Assembly: GCA_900546615.1 (NCBI GenBank)
Contig: URDJ01000058.1
Location: forward strand, 1 to 13,614
Source: an uncultured Eubacteriales bacterium
GTDB lineage: Bacteria; Bacillota; Clostridia; Oscillospirales; Oscillospiraceae
Length of the DNA: 13,614 nucleotides
Direction: 5' to 3'
The position numbers and the translations under genes are program-made. Of this stretch, positions 6,066 through 12,505 are shown one piece after another. The notes under the pieces are model-generated. The model was not told where the DNA came from. It did not search any database and saw only the letters and a list, made by a program, of their open reading frames with translations. Each line of letters starts with the position of its first letter. The first letter of the stretch is position 1.

Positions 6066-6944
6066 ATGAGAAAATCGGTAGTGCGTCCGCTGGCAGCAGG
6101 GGCGCTGTGTGTAAGTGCGCTCATGACGGGCGCGATGGCGGACTGCATAGGCGGGGCCGAAACGACGACGGCTGTGAACATGCGTTCGGGAGCCGGGACC
6201 GGCTACTCTGTCATAACCACGCTGGCAGAGGGCACGGCGGTGATAGTCGAGGAGGACGACGGCAGCGGCTGGTACAAGGTAAATTACAACGGCGAGAGCG
6301 GCTACATGTCGGCGCAGTACATGAGCTTTGCCGAGACGATGGAGCTTTCGGCGGAGGGCTGGGTAGACGGCACGAGCGTGCGGATGCGCGCCGCGGCGGG
6401 CACGGACAGCGAAGTCGTGAGGATGACCACGGACGGCGAGAGCGTCGAGATAATCGGCGTCGAGGGCGAGTGGTACAAGGTCGTCGCGGGAGGCGAGACC
6501 GGGTACATAAGGAGCGACTACGTGAGCCTCGTCGAGCCCGACTCGGCGGCCGCGACGGTGACGGACGGCAGCCTCGGTTCTCAGATCGTGGCCTTTGCCG
6601 AGCAGTATTTGGGCGTACCCTACGTCTGGGCGGGCAACTACCCGAACACCGGCTTTGACTGCTCCGGCTTTGTGTGCTATGTGTTCAGGAACTTCGGCTA
6701 CTCGCTGTACCGGACGACCTACGACCAGTATGATTACAACGGCGAGTACGTGGCGAAGGAGGACCTGCAGGTCGGCGACCTCGTGTTCTTCTCGAGCAGC
6801 TCCTACGCCGTGGGGCATGTGGGCATCTACATAGGAGACGGCGAGTTCATCCACGCCAGCTCGGGCGCGGGCTATGTCACGATCTCCGGCCTTGACGAGA
6901 GCTACTACACGAGAAACTACGTCGGCGCAAAGAGAATAGGCTGA
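6066..6944 (+). CDS. Secreted SH3-domain NlpC/P60 peptidoglycan endopeptidase
   Basis: A 292-residue exported peptidoglycan hydrolase. The signal peptide is at about 1-25 (MRKSVVRPLAAGALCV..., cleavage near AMA). Two bacterial SH3 domains follow, at about 33-87 and 103-156. Both have the NMRSGAGTGY or VRMRAAAGTDS start and a WYKV...GYM/I ending; such domains bind the wall. After a short linker comes an NlpC/P60 domain at about 170-292 with catalytic C199 in FDCSGFVCY, H251 in VGHVGIYIGDG and a third polar position at H263 in FIHASS. The domain probably cleaves gamma-D-Glu-diaminopimelate bonds. The ribosome site is weak (AAGGTCAGG region, 6050-6058), consistent with translation after the upstream 95-aa gene. 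A strong terminator follows at 6963. Confidence 0.93.
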   Translation: MRKSVVRPLAAGALCVSALMTGAMADCIGGAETTTAVNMRSGAGTGYSVITTLAEGTAVIVEEDDGSGWYKVNYNGESGYMSAQYMSFAETMELSAEGWVDGTSVRMRAAAGTDSEVVRMTTDGESVEIIGVEGEWYKVVAGGETGYIRSDYVSLVEPDSAAATVTDGSLGSQIVAFAEQYLGVPYVWAGNYPNTGFDCSGFVCYVFRNFGYSLYRTTYDQYDYNGEYVAKEDLQVGDLVFFSSSSYAVGHVGIYIGDGEFIHASSGAGYVTISGLDESYYTRNYVGAKRIG

Positions 6945-6960
6945 ATACGGTACGTTTAAT

Positions 6961-6992
6961 AGAAAGCGCCGCCCGGCGAGGGCGGCGCTTTT
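6961..6992. terminator. Bidirectional rho-independent terminator
   Basis: A perfect 12-bp stem, AAAGCGCCGCCC (6963-6974) with GGGCGGCGCTTT (6980-6991), and a 5-nt loop. It ends in TTTT on the plus strand, with a shorter T-rich end on the minus strand. It lies between the convergent NlpC/P60 and ABC permease genes. Confidence 0.9.
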
Positions 6993-7008
6993 GCGTTTGC
7001 GGTTTTCA

Positions 7009-8601
7009 TCACAGCTCGAGGAATCGCTCCTCACTGCGGCAGAGTTTCAGATAGAGCAGCATGCAGGCTATGAGCAGCAGCGCCATGCAGATGCCGAGAT
7101 AGGCCGTCATCGAGACCATGTCGCCGAGGACGAAGACGTAGAGCAGCGCCGGCGCTATGAGGATGCCCCATGAGGAGAACAGGCAGACGCAGACGCTCAG
7201 GCTGTTTTTGACCACGTTCACCTCGTTTATGTAGTCGAATTTGGGGAAGCGCAGGTTTATGACCACGCCGTAGAGCGAGATGAATACCGAGACTATGCAG
7301 GGTATGAGCACGACGTAGAGCCGCTCCAGCGCCGTCATGGGCAGGGCCAGCGCCACGCAGACCGAGGCGATGAGGGTGGCGGGCAGGGCGATGACGACGT
7401 TCAGCAGCACTTTGGACATGAGTATCGTGCGCACGGGCACGGGTATGGTCTTGGGTATCCACAGGCACTTGCCCTCGAGCGAGATGGTCGCCGAGGAGAT
7501 GTAGTCCATGGCGCCCATGAAGGAGAGCGCGAGCACGGCGATGCCGGCGAGCATGTCGCCCCCGACATCCGGCATGAAGCCCAGCACCTCGAGCAGCCTG
7601 TCGCGGTATATGAGCGCCGCGACGCCCATGATGACGAGGAAGATGCTGCCGAGGGCGGAGTTGAGGATTATCATGCTGTTGGAGGCGAAGCGCCGCAGCT
7701 CCTTTTTGAGCAGGGCGGACATCGCGCCCGCGGCCTTCAGCTCGGTGCGGCGGTACTTTATCCGCACAGAGGCGCGCTTTGTGGTCACGCTGGTGAAAAA
7801 GCGCGACAGCAGGGCGCAGACGAGGGCGAAGGGCAGGATGCAGCAGGCGGCGAAGCCCAGCAGGCTCACAAGGTCGCCTTCGGTGATGGCCCTGCCGAGT
7901 GCCCAGGCCGGGTAGACATAGGCTTTGACGGAGCCTGCGAGCTGCGCGCTGCTCTCGAGCAGGGACATGAGGTAGTTCTGCATGTTCATGACGGCGTACA
8001 TGTACAGGCCGAGGAAGCCCAGCGAGAGCACGAGCGTGACGACGGTCTTGTAGCGCAGCCGCGAGGATATGAGCGCGAGCAGCCAGGCGAACAGGCAGGT
8101 GAAACTGAGTATGAGGAAGGGCAGCAGCAGGCAGACGAGCACGAAGCTCACGACGCCCACGGCGGTCACTTGCAGTTTCATGCACCAGACCACGGCGGCG
8201 GGGATGAAGACGACCAGCTCGAAGGCGTAGTTCACGAGCAGCAGCGCCGCCATTCGCGAGCCGAGGATGTACGAGGGTGGTATGGGCATGGCGAGGAGCA
8301 GCTCGTTGTCCTTTGCGTTAAAGAGCTGCTGCTGGGCCATAAATACGCTGCCGATGAAGCAGAGCGCGGCGGCGACTATGCCCGCAAGGGCGAAATAGAA
8401 CCAGCCGAGGCCGAGCATCGACAGAGGTTCGGCGAGGGCGTAGAACATGCCGCCGAACATGAAGAAGCAGCCGATGATGTAGATGAACAGTATCGCCACG
8501 AGCACGCCTTTACCGGCGCTTTTTTTGCGTTTACCGGTGGTGTTTCGCGTGAGCGAGGCCCAGAGCGAGGCAAACTGGGCTCTGAGAAGCGCAGAGAACA
8601 T
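7009..8601 (-). CDS. ABC-2 type transporter permease subunit
   Basis: A 530-residue, very hydrophobic membrane protein with about 12 predicted transmembrane helices. The first is at about 33-57 and the last at about 500-522. A basic cytoplasmic stretch (TGKRKKSAGK) precedes the first helix, and soluble loops occur around 90-110 and 265-300. It lies three bases downstream of the ABC ATPase gene, and its ribosome site (GGAGG) is inside the last ATPase codons, so the two are translationally linked and form one exporter-type complex. No substrate motif is recognisable. In YtrA-type operons such transporters are linked to cell-wall stress or antibiotic resistance, but nothing here fixes the substrate. 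It ends at a bidirectional terminator. Confidence 0.85.
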   Translation of the reverse strand: MFSALLRAQFASLWASLTRNTTGKRKKSAGKGVLVAILFIYIIGCFFMFGGMFYALAEPLSMLGLGWFYFALAGIVAAALCFIGSVFMAQQQLFNAKDNELLLAMPIPPSYILGSRMAALLLVNYAFELVVFIPAAVVWCMKLQVTAVGVVSFVLVCLLLPFLILSFTCLFAWLLALISSRLRYKTVVTLVLSLGFLGLYMYAVMNMQNYLMSLLESSAQLAGSVKAYVYPAWALGRAITEGDLVSLLGFAACCILPFALVCALLSRFFTSVTTKRASVRIKYRRTELKAAGAMSALLKKELRRFASNSMIILNSALGSIFLVIMGVAALIYRDRLLEVLGFMPDVGGDMLAGIAVLALSFMGAMDYISSATISLEGKCLWIPKTIPVPVRTILMSKVLLNVVIALPATLIASVCVALALPMTALERLYVVLIPCIVSVFISLYGVVINLRFPKFDYINEVNVVKNSLSVCVCLFSSWGILIAPALLYVFVLGDMVSMTAYLGICMALLLIACMLLYLKLCRSEERFLEL

Positions 8602-8604
8602 GGC

Positions 8605-9312
8605 TCATTCCTCCTCCAGCTCGAGGAAGACCTCCTCGAGGGAATCATCGCCGCGCACTTCCTCCATCGTGCCGGAGACGACGAGCTTGCCGTTTTTGAT
8701 GATGGCGACCATGTCGCAGAGCTTTTCGGCGACCTCGAGGACGTGGGTGGAGAAGAAGATGGCTCCGCCCCTGTCGCAGTGCTCGCGCATGAGGGTCTTG
8801 AGCTTGTGGGAGGCCACGGGGTCGAGGCCGACAAAGGGCTCGTCCATGATGATGAGCTTCGGCTCGTGTATGAGGGCCGAGATGAGGGCGAGCTTCTGCT
8901 TCATGCCGTGGGAGTAGGCGGAGATGGGCTGGGCGAGGTCGTCGGTGAGTTCAAAGAGGTCGGCGTAGCGGTGTATGCGCTCGTTGCGCGCGGCTGCGGG
9001 CACGCCGTAGACGTCGGCGATGAAGTTGAGGTACTTGACGCCGGGCATGAAGTCGTAGAGGTCGGGGTTGTCGGGGATGTAGGCTATGTCGCGCTTGCAC
9101 TCGAGGGCCTGGGTTTTGATGCTCTTGCCGCAGACGTAGATTTCGCCCGCGTCGAACTTAAGTATGCCGCAGCAGGCCTTGATGGTGGTGGTCTTGCCCG
9201 CGCCGTTGTGGCCGATGAAGCCGTATATCTGGCCCGGCTGAATGTGCAGCGAGAGGTCGTCCACGGCTTTTTTGGCACCGTAGGTCTTGGTTAGGTGTTC
9301 AATCCTGAGCAT
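8605..9312 (-). CDS. ABC transporter ATP-binding protein
   Basis: A 235-residue nucleotide-binding subunit of usual length. All motifs are present: Walker A GHNGAGKTT at 34-42, a signature region YSHGMKQK at 133-140 (variant SHGMKQ, common in ABC-2 exporters), Walker B LIIMDE at 153-158 with catalytic E158, the D-loop after VGLD, and the H-loop H190 in STHVLEV. It pairs with the permease immediately downstream. GGAGG lies 9 bases before ATG 9312. No sigma-A promoter could be found between this start and the repeat element 33 bp upstream, so transcription may have to come through the element from the GntR gene. Confidence 0.94.
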   Translation of the reverse strand: MLRIEHLTKTYGAKKAVDDLSLHIQPGQIYGFIGHNGAGKTTTIKACCGILKFDAGEIYVCGKSIKTQALECKRDIAYIPDNPDLYDFMPGVKYLNFIADVYGVPAAARNERIHRYADLFELTDDLAQPISAYSHGMKQKLALISALIHEPKLIIMDEPFVGLDPVASHKLKTLMREHCDRGGAIFFSTHVLEVAEKLCDMVAIIKNGKLVVSGTMEEVRGDDSLEEVFLELEEE

Positions 9313-9346
9313 GGTGTGTTTCCTCCTGTATATCGTTATCTTTTAT

Positions 9347-9414
9347 ATGCCACCCCATTTCTTTGGCCCTTGCCCAAAGAAACGGGAGTGGCGCCCCAAA
9401 GAAAAGCGGCTTTT
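9347..9414 (+). repeat. Terminal inverted repeat, left copy (A)
   Basis: It begins ATGCCACCCC and contains TTTCTTTGG (9358-9366) paired with CCAAAGAAA (9374-9382). A second CCAAAGAAA-like run lies near 9396-9404. Its inverse is at 10183-10250, and an identical direct copy of its first 52 bp is at 13563-13614. Confidence 0.9.
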
Positions 9415-9682
9415 ATTGGGTGTGTGGACCCATCGTACCGGCAGCGTCCCACCCGCCTCTCCCACGAACCATGGAAGTCCTATCCGACGTTTGAGACCGG
9501 GAGGCTTGCGCGGTGGGTTTGTACCGGGTTGTTGACCGGCGTGAACGAGGGGAACAAGGATGTGGCCGCCCGAAAGGCGGCGTTTATTTTAATATCGACT
9601 GACGTCGTCAATGCGAATGCGTCGTCATCTCCTCCGCAGTCTCCGGGAAGCGGTGAAACGCCTGCGGCGTTTGGATTTGATT

Positions 9683-9871
9683 GGCGGCGCATCGAGGTCG
9701 ATGCGCCCTACGTCAGCGTTTTCGCGTTGGGTTGGAACGCGGCGCGCATCGTGACGGCGGGTCTGTCGTCGTACCTTCCAGCGTAGCCGTAGGGGCGGGG
9801 TTCCATCCCCGCCCGGCGTGATGGTTACGCACATCGCCACCCGTAGGGCGCATCGACCTCGATGCGCCGCC
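9683..9871. repeat. 29-bp perfect inverted repeat pair inside the element
   Basis: The segment 9683-9711 is the exact reverse complement of 9843-9871, about 131 bp apart. Each arm is itself a hairpin, with a 10-bp stem GGCGCATCGA/TCGATGCGCC and a 2-nt loop. Between them is a third hairpin, GGGCGGGG (9793-9800) with CCCCGCCC (9807-9814), also headed by GTAGG. Confidence 0.85.
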
Positions 9872-10147
9872 GTCACGGTTTCGCGACCATGTACGTTTCG
9901 CGTAAACCCGTAGGGGTCGGCGTCCTCGACGACCCGGCCGCGCGCCTTAGGCGGGCGGAATTAACGGGCGGTGCCGCGCCACGGCGTTGTACAAACCCCC
10001 GCCCGTCGTCATGGTTACGCACATCGCCACCCGTAGGGCGCACCGACCCCGGTGCGCCGTCGTAACGGTTTTGCAGGCGCGTACATTTCGCGTAAACCCG
10101 TAGGGGTCGGCGTCCCGACGACCCGGCCGCGCGCCTTAGGCGGGCGG
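9807..10147 (+). repeat. Two-copy direct repeat, 190-bp period
   Basis: The blocks 9807-9958 and 9997-10147 are related over about 150 bp, with the clearest match from ATGGTTACGC (9821 and 10011) to the shared GCGGGCGG end. Each contains two GTAGG hairpins: a GCGCA-type one (stems 9847-9868 and 10037-10058) and a GGGTCG/CGACCC one (9914-9935 and 10104-10124). Confidence 0.85.
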
Positions 10148-10182
10148 GCCCACCAGCGCACGAAGGGTCCTCCCAGCTCATA

Positions 10183-10250
10183 TAAAGCCGCTTTTCTTTG
10201 GGGCGTCACTCCCATTTCTTTGGGCAAGGGCCAAAGAAACGGGGTGGCAT
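10183..10250 (-). repeat. Terminal inverted repeat, right copy (B)
   Basis: The reverse complement matches copy A at 65 of 68 positions. Its outer end is two bases from the stop codon of the DUF5808 gene (TGA complement at 10252-10254). Confidence 0.9.
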
Positions 10251-10251
10251 A

Positions 10252-11634
10252 TCACAGCGCTGCAGTCAATTCAGCGTAGAAACCCTCCGTCTCCGCCTCG
10301 GTCATCAGGTTGAATATACGCGTCAGGCCGCCCTCTGTCAACACGACAATGCAGCAGCCCTGCCCCGGGTCGAGCGAGATGCGCACGTTCTCGTAGCCCT
10401 CGACATCGAACCGCCCCTCGCAGAGCGTGTCGAGACCCGTGCCGGCGACGCGCCTCGCGCTCGGCAGCTCGTCCAAAAGCTCCGTGCCGCTTATCTCGTC
10501 CAGCGCTATCTCGTATTTCTCCGTGAAATGCTCGAAGTACAGCGCCCCGTCCTCTATCCGCGCCTCGCGCGGCGTGTAGTCCATGGCTATGAACCACAGG
10601 CTGAATCCCGGCAGACAGACGATGAGAAGCAGCGCACACAGGCCCATCGTTATCTTCCCCGCGGGCCGCGCGAGGTTCATGCTCATGCCCATGCCCGTCC
10701 GGTCGTTTATCATCGCGCGCCGGTCGTTCGGGTTGTAATAAACGAGGCCCCAGAGCCAGAACTCGTCCTCGTCCACATAGTCCGGGCCGCTCTCGCGCGT
10801 GAGCCGCTCCTGCGCCCGCCGCGCCGCGAACTCCGCCTGTATGCAGAAATACAGCAGTATCACCGTGTAGACCAGCGTGGAGATCAAAAATCCCGGCGCA
10901 CTGTCGCGGAATATCCACATAGCCACGGCCAGGAGCGCCGAGAGCCAGGCCGTCGCCATCCAGACCTTGCCCCAGTTATAGCGCCGCACCCGCGTCAGCG
11001 CCGCGTTTACGCGGCTGTCCGAGTCCACCACGTCCGGCCTCTGCCGGAACACCAGCGGGTAGAAAAAGATGCTCATGAGACAGCAGAGCGCAAAGGTGCC
11101 GGCGAGTATCATGCCGCCCCAGCGTTCGCCCTCGTTCTCCGAGAACATTGCCAACGCACAGGGCACGAGCGAGATGATGAGCGGCGGGATGAACAGCCAG
11201 CGCGAATAGGGCCTTCCCAGCTCCTCCGGCTTCGCGCCGAGGTCCGCCACCACCGCGCCCGTGTAGGGCGTGGCCCAGCCTTCCTGCTTTTTGAGCGCAC
11301 GCAGCCGCCCGTTGTACCGCGCAAAGAGCACGCAGTACGGCACGAGCGCCGCGATCACCCAGAGCATCAGCCACGCAAGGCTCAGCGACATGCGCCCTAT
11401 GAAAAACGCGGGCAGAACAGCCGCCGTCAGGATGAAAAACCAGCGCCAGACCCATTTCCTGTACGCCCTGCACAGCTCCTCCACCCTCGGGTCGTGCTGC
11501 GCCGTAAACGGCAGGGTGCAGCCGATGACGATGTTCTTCTTCGCCTTCGCCTCATTGGCCATGAGCGCGGCCACGATGGGCAGCACGGGATAAAAACAGA
11601 GGGTCGTTATGACCATGGCAGTAAAGTCGCTCAT
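10252..11634 (-). CDS. DUF5808 multi-pass membrane protein, YtrA-operon type
   Basis: A 460-residue membrane protein. Hydrophobic segments occur at about 5-25, 63-80, 85-105, 147-165, 174-195, 227-243, 249-266 and 328-350, so about 8 helices. Between the last two, DEDEFWLWGLVYYNPNDRR and the following GMGMSMNLARP (about 288-323) match the DUF5808 motif of clostridial and bacillar membrane proteins that accompany GntR regulators. The C-terminus (about 355-460) is soluble and beta-rich, possibly PH-like. It starts at ATG 11634, overlapping the GntR stop by 4 bp, with GGAGG upstream. The function is unknown; family context suggests a sensor or accessory part of an envelope-stress transporter system. 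The gene ends right at the border of the repeat element. Confidence 0.8.
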   Translation of the reverse strand: MSDFTAMVITTLCFYPVLPIVAALMANEAKAKKNIVIGCTLPFTAQHDPRVEELCRAYRKWVWRWFFILTAAVLPAFFIGRMSLSLAWLMLWVIAALVPYCVLFARYNGRLRALKKQEGWATPYTGAVVADLGAKPEELGRPYSRWLFIPPLIISLVPCALAMFSENEGERWGGMILAGTFALCCLMSIFFYPLVFRQRPDVVDSDSRVNAALTRVRRYNWGKVWMATAWLSALLAVAMWIFRDSAPGFLISTLVYTVILLYFCIQAEFAARRAQERLTRESGPDYVDEDEFWLWGLVYYNPNDRRAMINDRTGMGMSMNLARPAGKITMGLCALLLIVCLPGFSLWFIAMDYTPREARIEDGALYFEHFTEKYEIALDEISGTELLDELPSARRVAGTGLDTLCEGRFDVEGYENVRISLDPGQGCCIVVLTEGGLTRIFNLMTEAETEGFYAELTAAL

Positions 11635-12008
11635 GTCTCACCGCCTCCTTCACGGTAAAACTCGCGGCATAACCCCAGAAAATCCTCCTCCGACAGGCCG
11701 GAGAGTCGCGCCTCGGCGGCTATGAGCCGGAGATGGCCGAGCGCTTCATCGCCCAGCCCGCCGCCGGCGGGCAGCCCCGCCACGACCGTCCCGCCCCGGC
11801 GGTCGGTCGTGATGAGGCCCTCCTGCTTGAGCAGCGCATAGGCCTTGCTCACCGTCATCATGTTCACGCCGGACTGCTCCGCCAGCGTACGGATGGCCGG
11901 CAGCTTTTCGCCCGGAGCCAGTTCGCCCGAGGCGATGCCGACCACGATCTGGTCCCGTATTTGCCTGTATATCGGCAGCTGCGACGAAAAATCCAGCCTC
12001 AGCAGCAA
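11631..12008 (-). CDS. GntR family transcriptional regulator, YtrA subfamily
   Basis: A 125-residue regulator with the short form typical of YtrA: an N-terminal winged helix-turn-helix (LPIYRQIRDQIVVGIASGEL, then LPAIRTLAEQSGVNMMTVSKAY, about 10-70) and a brief helical C-terminus in place of a large effector domain. The frame is open back to 12065, but there AGGAGG (12023-12018) would lie inside the gene. TTG 12008 sits 9 bases after it and gives the usual family length and N-terminus (LRLDFSSQLPIY). It is first in a minus-strand operon with the DUF5808 gene (4-bp overlap). It probably represses its own operon through the inverted repeat over the -10 box. Inducer unknown; cell-wall antibiotics are typical for the subfamily. 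Confidence 0.88.
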   Translation of the reverse strand: MLLRLDFSSQLPIYRQIRDQIVVGIASGELAPGEKLPAIRTLAEQSGVNMMTVSKAYALLKQEGLITTDRRGGTVVAGLPAGGGLGDEALGHLRLIAAEARLSGLSEEDFLGLCREFYREGGGET

Positions 12009-12027
12009 GCCCCTGCACCTCCTCTTT

Positions 12028-12046
12028 GTATTAGTTAGTATAATAC
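12028..12046. promoter_or_regulatory. Candidate GntR (YtrA-type) operator
   Basis: A perfect inverted repeat, GTATTA (12028-12033) with TAATAC (12041-12046) and 7-bp spacing, covers the -10 box of the gntR promoter. A repressor bound here would block its own transcription. Confidence 0.55.
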
Positions 12047-12065
12047 AAATAATGCACCGCGTCAA
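12037..12065 (-). promoter_or_regulatory. Promoter of the gntR operon
   Basis: On the minus strand TTGACG (12065-12060) and TATACT (12042-12037) have a 17-bp spacer. Confidence 0.82.
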
Positions 12066-12078
12066 GAGAGAAACGTGG

Positions 12079-12107
12079 TTGACAAGTGTATACCCATGTG
12101 TTATCCT
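12079..12107 (+). promoter_or_regulatory. Promoter of the blaI-like gene with a candidate BlaI operator
   Basis: TTGACA (12079-12084) and TATCCT (12102-12107) have a 17-bp spacer. GACAAGTGTA (12081-12090) matches the BlaI/MecI core ACAnnTGT and overlaps the -35, which suggests autorepression. Only 13 bp separate this -35 from that of the divergent gntR promoter. Confidence 0.7.
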
Positions 12108-12142
12108 GACGGCAGACGAATGAGAAGCACGGAGGTAGAGGG

Positions 12143-12502
12143 ATGGAGCACCTGTCGAACGGGGAATGGACGCTGATGAACGCGCTGTGGGAGCTTCAGC
12201 CGGCGACGGTGACGCAGCTGGTGCATGCGCTGGAGGCGGAGACGGGCTGGACGAAGCACACGGTTATGACGATGCTGTCGCGTCTGGAGCGGAAGGGGGC
12301 GGTGAGCTGCCGCCAGGGCGAGCGCGCGCGGGAGTACACGGCGCTGCTCGAGCGCGAGAAGGCCGCCGCTCGGGAGACCGACAGTTTTCTGAGCCGGGTC
12401 TACGGCGGCAGCCTGGGCATGATGGTCAATTCGATGCTCCGCGCCAACTCGCTCAGCGAGGCGGAGCTGCAGGAGCTGAGGGAGCTGCTGGATAAGGGCT
12501 GA
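12143..12502 (+). CDS. BlaI/MecI/CopY family transcriptional repressor
   Basis: A 119-residue dimeric repressor of usual family length. The winged helix is at about 1-75: LSNGEWTLMNALWEL, then ATVTQLVHALEAETGWTKHTVMTMLSRLERKGAV, a typical BlaI recognition helix and wing, followed by REYTALLERE. The C-terminal dimerisation helices are at about 80-119. GGAGG (12132-12136) lies six bases before ATG 12143. Family members are usually inactivated by cleavage by a BlaR1/MecR1 (M56) sensor protease, but no such gene lies in the window. The next gene, spoIID, is convergent, so it is an orphan here. It may control itself and possibly the divergent gntR operon through the shared promoter region. Confidence 0.9.
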   Translation: MEHLSNGEWTLMNALWELQPATVTQLVHALEAETGWTKHTVMTMLSRLERKGAVSCRQGERAREYTALLEREKAAARETDSFLSRVYGGSLGMMVNSMLRANSLSEAELQELRELLDKG

Positions 12503-12505
12503 GGC

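Larger units (their letters stand above)
9347..10250. mobile_element. 904-bp non-coding element with 68-bp terminal inverted repeats (MITE-like)
   Basis: The stretch between the ABC ATPase and the DUF5808 gene has no believable gene. It is bounded by near-identical inverted repeats at 9347-9414 and 10183-10250, with three differences in 68 bp. Each repeat contains its own hairpin, TTTCTTTGG/CCAAAGAAA with a 7-nt loop. The interior holds at least six stem-loops headed by GTAGG, a 137-bp block duplicated with a 190-bp period, and small hairpins at 9565-9581 and 9656-9672. No transposase is encoded, and no clear target duplication is seen beyond the shared AT outside both ends. A non-autonomous mobile element, or a composite of dispersed repeats, are the two readings. 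Confidence 0.65.

Noticed and set aside
9565..9590. Plus-strand terminator GCCGCC/GGCGGC with a following T-rich run
   Set aside because: The stem is only 6 bp and there is no plus-strand gene upstream, so it is listed only as structure within the element.
9821..10147. CRISPR-like array
   Set aside because: There are only two long units with a 190-bp period and no short regular repeats and spacers, and no cas genes.
9287..10227. Several short open frames within the repeat element
   Set aside because: They run through hairpins and repeats, have no ribosome sites and show Arg/Pro-rich translations; no transposase or known domain is seen.
9347..10250. Insertion sequence with its own transposase
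   Set aside because: No frame in the interval has transposase features, so at best it is non-autonomous.
10198..11658. Open frame of 486 codons on the plus strand
   Set aside because: It is antisense to the DUF5808 gene, Arg-rich, and starts inside the terminal repeat.
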